From positions 2,542,001 through 2,606,000 of the forward strand of contig JALGQZ010000019.1 of NCBI GenBank assembly GCA_023105745.1: 64,000 bases of DNA, read 5' to 3'. The notes beneath the pieces are model-generated. The model saw only the letters and a list, made by a program, of their open reading frames with translations, made no database searches and was not told the DNA's origin. This stretch comes from Austropuccinia psidii. Lineage: Eukaryota > Basidiomycota > Pucciniomycetes > Pucciniales > Sphaerophragmiaceae. The translations under genes were made by a program, and so were the position numbers. Shown piece after piece: positions 23,301-34,846 of this stretch (its first letter is position 1; each line of letters starts with the position of its first letter).

Positions 23301-24186
23301 AGTTAAAGGTGTAGAATGTCTTGGCATATGTGGTTCATAATTCTTATCAATTTGTTCTACATTTGCAATGATTTCATTCTTCAACTTCTGCCTTTCACTG
23401 TCACTTTTTGCTAAATGTGTAGCAAATTGATTAGTGTTTTCAACTATCTTCAAGACATGCTTTTGTAGAATCTTAAGTTGATCATTCATTTTAAAAATAG
23501 AAAGATCTTCCATCTCATCATTCTGAATCTGACATGTACTCTCAATTCTGCTACAAGAATTGGTAATTGAATCAAATCTGTCATTTGTTAATTCATACCA
23601 TTCAGTATATTTCTTGTCATTTTTTTTCAATTCATTAATATCTGATGTAATTTTAGTTAGCTTTGAATCAAGTTTACCAATTTCTACATTAATACTACTT
23701 TGTACATGATTTATTTGCGTTGAAAGGTCCTGTTCATCCTTTCCTGCTCCTTGGCTGTGAACTCCATGAGAGTTCTGGCCATATTGAATACACTGTCCAT
23801 GGCTGAAGGCTCCAATTTGGGGATCCTGTACCCTTGTGGGTAAGGTATGTGCCAATTGGCTTTGCCTTTGCCCTTGCCTTGATGGTTCTTGGGACCTCTC
23901 TGCTTCTTCTGAGGTCCTTTGGGCTTGTCTTTGGACACTTCTGGAGCTGGTAGACGCCACTGGGGCCTCTGTCTCCAAAGCTGGAGTCATTTCCAGTTCC
24001 TTCTTCTGGTCTATCGATAAAAGACTTTGGTTCTTCAACCAATTCTTTATCTTTTTGACCTTGTCTTTGCAAGAAAATGGGCTCTATCCTCCTAAGAGTT
24101 CTATGGTCTTCTCCTAACCCAGAAAGCTCTTGATGTGTAAGTAGGAGTTCATGGCCCCCTGCCAAAGGCTCGGGCATATTTCCCAC
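23301..24186 (-). pseudogene. R5 Gag N-terminal region with overlapping frames
   Basis: From 24038 one frame is open for 246 codons: charged, probably coiled-coil residues, a QRQAQRTSEEAERSQEPSR stretch, then an asparagine/lysine-rich helix region. Two other frames are also open over part of it: 23734-24186, with HELLLTHQELSG, which matches R1 38048-38233, and 23711-23938, lysine/glycine-rich and ending FQRK. The same two-frame pattern recurs in R1, R4, R7 and R8. Which frame supplies the real N-terminus is unclear. Confidence 0.7.
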
Positions 24187-25060
24187 TCCTCTTCGTTGGC
24201 TGCTCTAAACAAATTTTTGTACTGGCATTGATGTATTTCTATTTCTGCCACTTGAAAATGGTTCAGCCCTGGAAATATGGTCATGAATCAGTTCAGGCTC
24301 AGAATTCACGTCAAAATCTGTTGGTACAGACCTTGGGGAATGGGGGGCAACTCTGGCATCCTCCAAATGTGTCTTTCTTGTGGAAGAATTGGCACTTCTG
24401 GATTTGGTCTTGCCTCTTCCTTGTCCACATCCATATGGTTGGACTTAATAGTTGCTTCCATTTCTGGTATGCACCATTTTCACATCAATTTAAAGATAAA
24501 AGGTGAAAATATAAGATAAAATACACACCTTTTGGTGGTAATTTGGCTTTTTCTGAGTTAAATAAAGTGCCTCTTTTAGCAATTTTCACCTCAATACTGT
24601 CTTCAGATTCTGATTCTGAAGATTCTGGACTAGTGATATATCTCTTACTGAGTCTGTTGCCAGCTGCACAGTATTTGATTAAAGACACTAAAAAATTATA
24701 GAAGAGAAAAAATTATTTTTTATACTTTTTAAAATATTTTTGAAGATTTTTTATAAGTTTTATATTTTTTAATATAAAAAAAAATTATTCTTTTTAAAGA
24801 AAGAAAAAATTAAAATTTAAGATTTTGAATGAAAATTAATTCAGAGTAACTCAAAGAATAATTTTATAAGTTTTTGGATGTGAAAAAGCCACATGTAAAA
24901 ACAGTATAAAATTAAACCAAATTCCTCAATGAAAAAGATTTCCAAAACAATTTCAAAAAAAAAGAATTATTTTAGCTTCAAAATAAAAGAAAAAATTATT
25001 AAATTAATATATTTTAGAACTTAAAAATATATTAATTAAGGGTACAAGGTCAAAAAAACA
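24187..25060 (-). other. R5 leader region
   Basis: AT-rich leader between primer site and gag. A 67-codon ORF at 24485-24688 is rich in S and E (ITSPESSESESEDS) and may be a short upstream coding exon. Its end lies next to GGTGTGTATTTT, a possible splice donor. I do not recognise it. Confidence 0.4.
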
Positions 25061-25076
25061 CGGCCAGGCCCCCAAA
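25061..25076 (-). other. R5 primer-binding site
   Basis: Sense strand TTTGGGGGCCTGGCCG, directly after the 5' LTR end CTTACA. The same site follows the LTRs of R4, R7 and R8. The matching primer is unidentified. Confidence 0.7.
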
Positions 25077-27001
25077 TGTAAGATGTGACTATGAAACTGA
25101 TGATAATATTACTATTAATCAACAGTACTATGTCTGTTCTTATGAAATATAATAATAAGATATTATTATAACCACAATTAAATAATTAAATAATTATTTC
25201 TTTCACATGTTAAACACTACTAGTGATTTTAACAGTGAGCAAGTAATTGTCTACAAGAATCAATTACAAGAAGATTTTAATAATAAAACTTCTTTTATTA
25301 CTATGATAAAATTATTTTAATATATAATTATCTTTTGCAAGAATAATTATAATGATAATTCTTGAAGAAAACTAAATTTAGAGAAAAACTTTAAGAATTA
25401 AAAATAAATCACTCACTAATATTCCAAAGAATTTATTGAAAGAGAAAGTAGAGAGATTTGATGTAGAATTGTGGATTTAAGGGTCAAAAATGGATTTAAA
25501 ACAGTATTACAACAATATATAGTTGGATTCTACGATTTTACGTCTTTCTGGTTGATTCTGAAAGATTTAAAACACTTAAGACTAGCTGTAACTAATACTT
25601 ACTTGTTGGTAATAATGGTTTAAAATGATAATAAGATGATGATCTGGAAAAAAAACAGCAAGAGGAGGCCTCTTTTAAGTCAACAACAGCTCACAGAGGC
25701 GTGCCACGGAGAAAACTGAAAAACCAGTGAGTGGGAAAACAATAAACCTTTTTGGATTATTGATTGCATCATCCGTTGTCACGTAAGATTATCATAATTA
25801 CTTAATTGGTGCTTTTACGTGACTACCAACCCCAATATGGCTAAGAATAAAAGGAGTAACATCTGTAAATCTTCTTTGATTCCAAAATAATCATTGATTT
25901 CTCAAAGTTATCAATTCTATTGCCAATTTCATCACAGGATGTAATTACTGTGAATTTTTGAAGATTTAGTGTTTCACGTAGAATGGTCAAAAATGGACTG
26001 TAAGTAAGACTTTTAATTTTACCAGTAAAACTGCAATTCTTTTTGGTTGTACCATAGATAATAGAGTTCTCCATTAATCCTGAAAGTTTCAGAAGGATTC
26101 ATTAATTATTGTATTTGTAATGAATTTTTGAAGTTTTTCCCTCATTTCTATGTAGAATTGCAAATATCAGTCTTTCACTGGTTGCTATGAGGTAAATCAA
26201 TGGATACAAGTCCAAAAAGGGTTTTAATTACTCTTTTGGGCTTATCCATGGAAAGGCATTAAGAATTGACGTGGTTACAGGAGTCTAAGTAGCTCTTTAC
26301 CTCCTTGGCATGTCAAAATAGCAGGTTATTTGCTATTTTCTTAAGATTTACAGTAGTTGTGACATGGTAACCAAGTTCCCAAAAGGCTCTAGTTTACCAA
26401 TTAGGCCAAGATCAGCCATGGATCCAAGATTTGGAGCTGTCCACGCCTCTGAGGCCTCAGAAGTTGGGTACCCTGGCTCTCTTTGATGTCTTTTGTCCCG
26501 CTTGCTTATTTTTTACGTCAAAATAGTAATTTAAGCTTCAAGTGAGATATCCACTATGGGTGTACCAAAAGTCCACGTAAGAATACCATGATATTAAGTG
26601 CTCAAAACATGCATAACACTATTCTTATTGTATATGTAACATGGGATTTCTCACATTCCCATTATTTTGGCATGAAATTAAGAAAAACAAAAAATTTTCA
26701 CGGATCTTTTATGTGGTATTGATGATGCGGTATTGAAGTATTTTCCATTTTACCACCTCAAAGAGTTAATTTGAGCTTATTCACTCTATGGAGCTACCCT
26801 TGGTGAATTTTAGTGTAGAATCCAAACCTGGCTTTAAATCAATGGATTTACTTACTCAATCTAAAGTTATTCATCTTTTCTGAAATCAAAAATGATGAAT
26901 CTTGGATATATGAATAACTTATGAGTTATGCATAATTCAAAATTTCTTTTTAAGATAATTGTGGCCCATTTGGGTATGTAAAATATACCTCAAGACTCAC
27001 A
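25077..27001 (-). repeat. R5 5' LTR (1925 bp)
   Basis: Plus-strand TGTAAGATGTGAC at 25077 to ACTCACA at 27001, followed by GGCAT. Nearly the same length and sequence as the copy at 16712-18635. Confidence 0.92.
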
Positions 27002-27006
27002 GGCAT

Positions 27007-28039
27007 GAGATGTCAAAATTCATGCAAACATTCATCACTTTTGGCCTGGAATTGAGTCTCAGGGTCTGTGACTCAATTGATGATGAGGTTTTGATACCAA
27101 CCAGGGTAGTTTAAACTGCTGCCAAGAAGGTAAAACTACCCTTAAGTTAAAGCACTGTTAGTAAAAACAGTTTTAGCTGATTTCTACGCCTCTTACACAC
27201 ATTCTGACGTGTTTTAAAGTTTCTAGACCAGGTATTGTTATAGTGATGGCTGATTTAATGATCTAAAATGGCTAAAAATAGCAAAAAATGGCTTAAACCA
27301 GCCCTTTTTTGGTCTAAACCAGGGTTCAATGATGCCATAATTGGCTTTTCTGTTGTCAGAATGTTTTTCACGACTGACAAGAGGAAATTTTGCTTTTGGA
27401 GTAAGAAAATTGATGGCTATAAAAGAATGTCTTCTTTGCCCCACTTTTCTCTTCATGTTAGAATCTCTTCCTTTTATAATTAGTTTAAACACTGTTAAAA
27501 CAATTGATAAAAGATTCCAACCAACTTTTTTAAATCATTTTAAACCTTTTAACCATGTGAAACAATTATTACAATCATTGTTTGTAACTCTTATAATCAT
27601 TTTTACCCCTGAACCACCGCAAAAGTGAATTAAAGCATCTTTCACCACTGTTAACTTTGTCACTTTGTTTCCAAATTCACTCTGGTCACTTTTGGGAGGG
27701 TTTTATCTTTAATATCCTTTTTACAGACTCTGTTCTTTAATCAATTTCTTGCAGCTCTTTGCTCAATTAACTCCAATTGAAATTGCTCTTGAAGAAATTT
27801 CTGTTGTAGCCTTAAATATCTCTTGTAGAGTATTTTTGGATAAATTTTTATTGTTGGTAAAACAATAGATCTTTATAATATTATTTTTTATACTAATAAA
27901 GCTATAAGCAATAAAACTGGAGTATTTTCTCTCAAGAATAATATTTCTTTCTATTTTTAAATGATTTTTACCTTATACAAATTTTGAGGACAGGAAAAGT
28001 ACTTGATATTTAATTAAAGTCTCATATCCACACGTTACA
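27007..28039 (+). repeat. R4 5' LTR, second part
   Basis: Resumes at GAGATGTCAAAATTC after the duplicated GGCAT and ends CACGTTACA. Carries the promoter: TATAAAAG at 27418-27425, so transcription probably starts near 27450. Matches 3' LTR 36974-38012. Confidence 0.9.
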
Positions 28040-28056
28040 TTTGGGGGCCCAGCCGT
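28040..28056 (+). other. R4 primer-binding site
   Basis: TTTGGGGGCCCAGCCGT immediately after the LTR; the R8 site is identical over these bases. Confidence 0.7.
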
Positions 28057-28146
28057 GATATTTTACCTGTGACATATTTTTTTTACTTTTTTTAAACCTT
28101 GTTCTTATATTGAAAAATCTAACTGAATTATAAGTATTTTTTATAA

Positions 28147-28221
28147 GTGAGTCTTATTTTTATTTCTTTTTTTGAAATAACCTTTTTTCTACTTAATTAA
28201 TTGGCTTTATGTTAATTTTAG
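28147..28221 (+). other. Possible leader intron in R4
   Basis: GTGAGTC at 28147 and a pyrimidine-rich ...TTAATTTTAG ending at 28221 give a 75-base intron. R8 has the same arrangement at 49953-50030 (78 bases). Splicing is not shown by the sequence alone. Confidence 0.4.
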
Positions 28222-28456
28222 TGGTTGACAACATGGTAAGACAAGAAAACATTGGACCAGCCTCATCAGTCACCAGCACTATCCCTGCCAGTACTGTTAT
28301 TGTGACTCAAAATAACCAACCTGAACCATTATGTTCTGAATTGATGAACTTGGATATAAGTAATACCCTTCAGAAAGGTAAGAATTTGGCCAATAGTAAG
28401 TTTTTGATGTAAAAGTACCATTTTAAGCCTTTTTAATTATAAAATATGCCTTCAAA
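28209..28456 (+). other. R4 short upstream ORF region
   Basis: Open frame 28209-28412 (VRQENIGPASSVTSTIPAS...), matched in R8 at 50009-50260 (VRQANIETASTVTNIIPAS). Conservation between two copies suggests a coding exon or an upstream ORF of gag, possibly joined by splicing. No known domain. Confidence 0.45.
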
Positions 28457-29089
28457 TTGATCGGAGCCAGCTATAACCCCTCAAGCAGCTCCCAGAAAGG
28501 TAATAGACGGGATTATGGCAGAAGACAACCAGGTAAAGAAGGAAAAGGGTCACTTGATGACTTACAAACAACTAAAATAGGTCATTCTGATTCTGATGAT
28601 ACCATTTTACCTTCACAAAGAGCTGACACTGCCACAAGAAGCCTCAGTGGACATATACAAAGCCAGCCACAAAGCTTACAACAATTCCCTGCAGTACAAG
28701 GAGTACCAGAGCCTTGCAGATCTGTGAAAAAACTGCATGAATTCATACCTGACTGTGAGAAAATTCTTGGGCCATCCCAATACTTGCAAAGTTCTCAATG
28801 GATGGCATCCATTGATGGAGAAGAAAAATATGATGCTCTTGACACTAGAATGGAGGAAAAACAACCCTCCACCACCCAAGAAAGTGCCAAAAACAGCACC
28901 AGTGGCCAGCAGCAGCAATTCCAACCTGAAGAAGCAGCCACGAGCTCAAAACAAGGGCAAAGGAAAGGCACCAGCCACCAAACCTTACAGCCAGGGCTAC
29001 AGGATGCCATGGAAAATGTGTTTCAGATGGCCAGAACAATGATGGAATTACAAAAGACAGAGGAGGACAGATTAAAATATCAGAAATGA
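28457..29089 (+). CDS. R4 Gag ORF1 (N-terminal region)
   Basis: 210 codons, homologous to R8 50279-50941: GASY.PSSSSQKG start, a QSQPQSLQQ part, a C-terminal DAMENVFQMARTMMELQK and a YQK end. The centre (about 28855-29010) is in a different frame from R8. An extra base in an A-run near 28858 and a 19-base deletion near 29005 cancel out, so a Q/S-rich stretch replaces R8's K/G-rich one, yet the ORF stays open. Its TGA overlaps the ATG of the next frame (ATGA, 29086-29089). Role presumed Gag N-terminus; no recognised domain. Confidence 0.6.
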   Translation: MIGASYNPSSSSQKGNRRDYGRRQPGKEGKGSLDDLQTTKIGHSDSDDTILPSQRADTATRSLSGHIQSQPQSLQQFPAVQGVPEPCRSVKKLHEFIPDCEKILGPSQYLQSSQWMASIDGEEKYDALDTRMEEKQPSTTQESAKNSTSGQQQQFQPEEAATSSKQGQRKGTSHQTLQPGLQDAMENVFQMARTMMELQKTEEDRLKYQK

Positions 29090-29284
29090 TTTCTGATATT
29101 TTTGATTCTATTCCAGAGTTGAATGAAGCTATAACTGACGTAAAACGTCATCTTTCTGATAAAAATACATCAATTTGTGACAATCTTGAAACACATGACT
29201 TGAGTCTGAGCCAAATCAATGAAACACTTGAGTGTTTTGAAAATGTTTTAAGAACAATTAAAACTTCCAGTAATGATAATTCTT
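29086..29284 (+). pseudogene. R4 Gag second frame, start
   Basis: Begins with the ATG that overlaps the ORF1 stop. It encodes a charged, probably helical stretch (SIPELNEAITDVKRHLSDK) and is interrupted at 29285 by the solo LTR. It continues at 30966 with ILLEIRYMNNLPLSRN-type sequence in broken frames. R8 has the same layout at 50938. Confidence 0.65.
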
Positions 29285-30960
29285 TGTCACAGGGGCTCTT
29301 ATGGAAGCAAGAGGACGTGGCACTCAGGAATCAAAAACTCACTTGGAGGGCTCCAAAAGATGATAAGAAGTACTATGGAATATATTTCTTAAGCAGGAAA
29401 TAGAGAAAGGACAAATATGCCAAAGATAACAAAGGGTAAGAAGAATGAAGCCATAGGCCAAAATAAAAGAAGCCAAAAGCCAAGAAGCCAACCAAGTGAA
29501 TCCTCAATTCACTGTTTCAACCTGCCAGAAAGAACAATGGAATTAGTAAAGGATATGACCACCAATATCCACTGACAGGCTAAGAAAGAAAAGAGAAAAA
29601 AGGTGCTAATGACTAACTTAAGATTATCAGTATTAACTTTAATAATGTAAAAGAAAATAAGGATAAAAATAAATCCAATATATTAATTAACTGGGGAAAA
29701 AATCCCCAGGTGATGAAGGGTGGCCGGTATATGTGAAAAGCTGAAAGATTGATCCTGGAAGGTGGATCAATGACTGTATTTTCCGAATCGGGAAATACAG
29801 TTCTGGCCATCTTGAAATTTGAACTGTGTGATGGAATTCACACAGTGGAATAAGAAATGGCCCAATTGGGCCAAGGCCATACAGGTTGATTGAATAAGGC
29901 CTGTACGGATGAATTGGGTTTTCCAAGGAGTATTGAATACTTGATGTCTTGACAACTGATTTAAATGATGTAATACCTCTTGAGAATTGACCTTAGAATA
30001 ATCCTGAATGAATTGTACCAACCCAACTCCTGCAGATACAGGTGGTTGGGATCCTTGAATGATCTTCTGGATTGCCGCCATGGATTGCCAGACTGATGAG
30101 CTGAAAAGTCCTCCTTCGAAATGGGTGTTGGAATTATGGACCTTGAAATGGAAAGGTGGAATTGGGTCCTGAAAACGTCACCATTGGATTGCTGAGCAAA
30201 AATGGTGCATAATGGTATATAATACCATATATGCACCACACCTGCAATCTTGGGTACGGAGTGCATGAAGGAAACGAAGGAATTCCCCTTAAGTTGAGGG
30301 GAAGGTTTTGCTGAGCTGATCTGGTGGCCTCTGGTGGTTGCCAGAGGCCATGGTGGAAATATTGATCCATGGTGGTCCATGGCCAAAATTGGGTCCTACG
30401 GGATTTATGGCCAAAAGGGTGTCCAAGAGGGATTTGGTCATGGCCAAAATTGGCTCAGGTGGGCCCAATTGTGGTTTGGGGCCTAGGTGGCTGGCCCCTT
30501 TTGGCCTCATTGGATTAGGCCAAAAGGGGCCTAATTGGCCTACGGACCGCGGACCGCGGCCCACGGTCCGTACGGACTGTAGAAGCCGTAGGGGGCCTAA
30601 ATGGCCCAAAAAGGCCATTTAGCCCAAAACCCCCATAATGAAAGGGGTTGGCCAGGGGCCAATGATGATGGCTAGGGGGTCCAGAACCCCCTGGAAGATA
30701 AAAGGACCCCCCAGGCCCAAAATAAAAGATGAAGGCCTGGGGGTTGGTGAGGTGGAAATTGGCCAAGAAGGCCAACGATGGCAGGATATGGCCTGAGGCC
30801 ATAAATGATGGTTGAGAGGGGCTATGGCGTAAAAACCATAAAACACCCAAGGGGGCCAATTGGCCATAAAGGACATGATGTGACCAATTGGCCCCATCTG
30901 GGCTCCAGGTTGGATTGCCGCAGCCATCAAGGAGGAGGGCCAAAACTTGTGGTTGTGACA
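29285..30960 (-). repeat. Delta-family solo LTR inside R4 gag
   Basis: 1676 bp from TGTCACAGGGGC to GGTTGTGACA, flanked by TTCTT at 29280-29284 and 30961-30965. Same strand sense as the R2 LTRs and clearly related, but more diverged than they are from each other. It is a complete LTR with no internal sequence, so it probably formed by LTR-LTR recombination. Its GGCC-rich U3 part is about 30270-30960. Confidence 0.92.
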
Positions 30961-30965
30961 TTCTT

Positions 30966-32360
30966 TTGGAAATAAGATACATGAACAATCTGCCATTATC
31001 AAGGAACTGACAGACAAATATTCTAAATTCAATATTGATGACATGACTGAAACAAGAATAAAACAAGCCATAAATACTATCAAAGAGGATAATAACAAAG
31101 CTCTTGATGATATTTCAAAATCATTTACTGAAGTAAAGACACATATGATTTCCTTGATAAAGTGTTTTGATACCTCAAAAGAGGAAATATCAAAATTATC
31201 AATAAAGTTAAATGAGATTATTCCTGATAATACTAAGCAAACAGAATTATGGAATGATCTGACCTATAAAAAGGATGATCATAAAAAAATGTAATAGCCT
31301 CTATACAAAGCTTACAATATGAATTAAGAAATTCACAAAGGTGTAACAACATTAAAATGAATGATATTGAACAACTACTAAACACCTTACCAAGAATGTC
31401 TACACCTCTGAATCAAAATGAGGGTACAGGGGTTCACAATGAACAAGTATTGGATATTGAAAATTCTCAATTAAAGAATGAATTTCAACTTCTTTTCATA
31501 ACTTGGAACCATCAATTGGCCAAGCACTCTTGAGAGAAGTTCCAAAACTTAACGAATGGCCTCACTTCAGTGGTGAAGGAGAATATGACCATATGGAATT
31601 CAGAAGAGGTATTTCAATGATCAAAGAAGACTTTAAATTACCAGACAGATTGGTAAAAGCCAGGTTTAACACCTTTTTTACCAAATCAGCTCACAGATGG
31701 TATCTCAAATTGAGACAAGCACATGGACACCAAAGTTTGACTTGGTGGAAATCCCAAATTATCAACAAATAGGCCAATAATTCTTGGAGGCTTAAAGAGG
31801 AAACAGCCTTTGAATCTGCCAAATTTAATTCTGATAAAGACAAAGCTTTACCATGGTTTTGCCAACAAAAATACAGATTAACATCATTATATCCTGACAT
31901 GTCAGAATTAATGATCCATAAAAAGATTCTGAGACAATGTGGAGGTGACTTACAGCATGCTGTCAAAATCAGGACTACTGAACACTCTTCAGCAGAGGAT
32001 ATTATCAATATATCAGCAGAATTAACCACCAGAACCAAAATTGGTTCCAGTAGGGTGAATCTCAAAACAAGGTTTAATACACCTTGAAAAGATTCTGTAT
32101 ACAAAACCCCCAAAGAAAAATCTAATAATGTTAAGTATAAATCTGCAGATACAGTCAGAAAGTGCCATATTTGCCAAAGCACCACCCATTTAGCCAATAC
32201 ATGTCCAAAAAGGGGGAAATCAATGAAATTGATATTGAAAAGGAACCTGATGTTGAGAAAGATGACATAATTGAAGACAATTCAGATGATAAGTCATCCA
32301 TATTTTCTGAATCTTCAAAAGATATAGAAAATATCAATGCCACTTTTGAAATCATGTAAT
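30966..32360 (+). pseudogene. R4 Gag capsid and zinc knuckle
   Basis: A helical region (31043-31294), then capsid residues at 31503-31772 (EWPHFSGEGEYDHMEF, FTKSAHRWYLKLR, WWKSQIINK). Further segments extend to 32087, and the knuckle CHICQSTTHLANTC near 32163-32205 is intact. It is followed by an acidic tail (KDDIIEDNSDDKSS). At least four stops or frame changes break it. Confidence 0.82.
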
Positions 32361-33271
32361 CTTATTCCCACTTTCCACAATTGAGCAATGGTCAAATTTA
32401 TTTATCAAAACTTCAAGATGCATAACTTATGAAAACCAAACCAAACAGAGGGAAAGGTTATACAGCTGGTAACTCCTGTATAACAGAAGTGGTGATTGGC
32501 AACAAGCCCACCAAACCTTTGCTTGACCCAGAAGCCTTCTGCTCTTGTGTTGGAAAATCTTTTCTCAAACTTGTGTACCAAATTTTGAAGACCAATTGTT
32601 ACCAATTGATGGTATAAAATTCAATTGTTCAAGTAATCCAATGAAAGCATTAGGAATTTTTGAGGCCAATGTCATATTCCCACACATTAATTGGAATTTA
32701 AGAATCACAGTTGAATTTGTTTGTGGAAAACTGCTCTAGTACCCATTTTATATTGGGAAATGACTATTTAATCATGTATGCAATAGATTTACATAATAAC
32801 AAAGACAGATACTTTACTATTGGAGACAATAAGCATCAGAAATTTTCCTTTTTACCATTTAAAAGACAAAGTACAGTAAATAAAGTATCACCAGTCAACT
32901 TACAATTGGAAAAATTCAAATCTGAACAGTTGAAGGAGGCTGAAATAAGCCTTCATCTGACTGATAAACAAGAAAATGAACTTTCTTCCCTTTGGTATGA
33001 CCACAGAGGAGCATTTGCTTCAGAAAAAGAACCTCTAGGAGAAATTATTGGTCATGAAGTTGATATCATTCTTAATATTGAGAGAGCTTATCCACCACTC
33101 TTGAGAAGACCTGCATACCCAGCAAGCTCCAAGTCAAGAGAAGCTCTGGAAACTCATACCAAAGAACTTCTAGACCTTGGTGTAATAAGAAAAGTTGGCC
33201 ATAATGAAGAAGTAGAAATAACTACACCAGTCATAGTGGAATGCCATAATGGAAAATCCAAAATGGTTTGA
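32361..33271 (+). pseudogene. R4 aspartic protease and RT approach
   Basis: Protease motif reads LLDPEAFCSCVGKSF, where Asp-Pro-Glu replaces the catalytic Asp-Thr/Ser-Gly. A frame break follows near 32617-32711. Then 32711-33271 (186 codons) contains LGNDYLIMYAIDLHNNKDRYFTIG, the GHEVDIILNIERAYPPLLR block, the EALETHTKELLDLGVIRK RT start and TPVIV. It ends at a TGA where R8 has Ala/Gly. Confidence 0.8.
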
Positions 33272-34276
33272 GACTTTAGAGCTCTGAACACTTACACTGT
33301 TCCAGACAGATACCCAATACCAAAGATCCAAATTTCCCTCACCCAAATATCTCAAGCAGTGTATATAACCACTATGGATGCCCTTAAAGGATTCCATCAA
33401 AATGTGGTGACACCAAGAGCAAGAAAATACTTGAGAATTATTGTTCATTGTGGAATTTATGAATACTTGAGGATGCCCTTTGGTATCAAAAATGCACCTT
33501 CACACTTCCAAAGAATGATGAATGAAATCTTCCCTAAAGAGCTCTGGGAGGGATGGTTCATAATTTACATTGATGACATTATTGTCTGTTCCAAGACTTG
33601 GGAAGAGCACATGTACAGATTGTCCAGAGGTTTGACAAAAATTCAATCAGTAAACATGAAAATCTCCTTGAAGAAATGCCATTTTGGATTTAAAGAACTT
33701 AAAGCACTAGGACATGTTGTATCTGGTTTGTCCCTTGGAATTGACAAAAACAAAGCTGCAGCAGTATTGCTAAAACCCATGCCTCAGAACAAAAAGGAAA
33801 TTCAGTCATTTTTAGGTTTTTCAGGATATTACAGGCAACACATTAAGGATTTTGCATCCATAGCAAGACCACTTTATAAATTGTGTGACAAAGACACAGT
33901 ATTTGAAATGACTGTTGACAGAGTCAAATCTTTTGAGTCTCTAAGAGAAGCCTTGACCACTGCTCCACTCTTACTGATGCCAGACTTTAAATTACCTTTT
34001 AAATTGTATATTGATGCATCAGGGGATGGGCTGGGTGCTGCACTTCACCAAGTTCAGATCATATATCATAAACCTGTAGAAGGACCCATATGTTTCATAT
34101 CCAGGCAAATCAAACCAACTGAAGCCAGATATGGAGCAAGTCAAATAGAATGCCTATTCCTTGTCTGGGCTTTAGAAAAACTCAACTACTTTCTAGAAAG
34201 ATGTGTTTTTGAAGTGATAACAGATTGTACCGCTGTTAAATCACTTTCAAACATGAAAACATCCAAATATTCATAA
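33272..34276 (+). pseudogene. R4 reverse transcriptase and RNase H
   Basis: 305 codons open from 33359: [26 protein letters not shown], catalytic YIDD at 33566-33577, [31 protein letters not shown]. RNase H follows with [13 protein letters not shown] and [21 protein letters not shown]. The C-terminal end of RNase H is deleted at the KTSK stop, skipping the RW..IQEYRGN segment that R8 retains (near 54450-54560). Confidence 0.85.
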
Positions 34277-34596
34277 AATTGGAGATTGACTGAGCAGCTG
34301 GACATTACCAAATGTGCCAGGAGAAGCTTCCCCACAAATTGAAATAGAAGGAATAAGTGTTACAGACTGGAACACCACCTTCCTTGAAGAGGTCAGAAAT
34401 AGTTACATTCAAGATAGGAATTGTAGTATGTTATGCCAATTACTTAACAAAGACTTTAAAGACAACTCTCTAATACAGACCTTGGATGAAGTATGGAATC
34501 GATCTTATGATGAAGGAAGATTTCACCTACTGGATGGTATAAGTTATCACAGGACCAAGCACACATGTGTCATGATAGTTGTGGACAGGTCATTAA
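34277..34596 (+). pseudogene. R4 integrase N-terminal part
   Basis: Linker and integrase start (EGRFHLLDGISYHRTKHTCVM) open until the SINE-like insert at 34597. The HHCC module lies just beyond the insert, so that insert separates the two halves of the integrase zinc region. Confidence 0.8.
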
Positions 34597-34846
34597 TTTT
34601 TTTTTTTTTTTTTTTATACGGATCATCTAACAACTCCACTTACAGATCATAAGCTTGTTCTATAGACAATTTTTAGGAAGTGAATTTGGTAACCAAAAAT
34701 GAGCGACAGGTTTGAAACTGCCGTCTTGCGATCATCTGTTCTCACAGATCCTCACCACACAGGATTTCACCTGGTAAACACTCCCTCCGTTATCCTATAC
34801 CTTTCAATATAGGATTTCGGCATACCGTTTGGCCTCGCCCTGAGAC
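34597..34846 (-). mobile_element. SINE-like retroposon with poly(A) end
   Basis: About 250 bp absent from R8 at the same place (R8 reads straight through near 54875). The left edge is a run of 19 T (34597-34615), so on the minus strand it ends in poly(A). On that strand there are three clear hairpins (ATCCTATA/TATAGGAT, CAGG/CCTG, ATCTGT-GAGA-ACAGAT) and a T-arm-like CGGCAG-TTTCAAAC-CTGTCG resembling a pol III B box. No LTR and no ORF. I saw no clear target duplication and no convincing A box, so tRNA origin is uncertain. Confidence 0.55.

Larger units (their letters stand above)
16712..27001 (-). mobile_element. R5: alpha-family Ty3/gypsy element inside the R4 LTR
   Basis: Complete minus-strand element (10,290 bp) with LTRs of 1924 and 1925 bp and target duplication GGCAT at 16707-16711 and 27002-27006. 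From 24038 down to 18909 gag, protease, RT, RNase H and integrase all lie in one reading frame, separated only by stop codons. The family therefore encodes a fused Gag-Pol without a frameshift in this part. This copy is dead: at least six in-frame stops, a lost integrase aspartate and a lost zinc-knuckle cysteine. Confidence 0.92.

Noticed and set aside
34597..34846. Group I intron, hammerhead ribozyme or whole tRNA gene for the structured insert.
   Set aside because: No conserved intron core, no CTGATGA...GAAA core, and no cloverleaf with an anticodon arm; the poly(A) end favours a retroposon.
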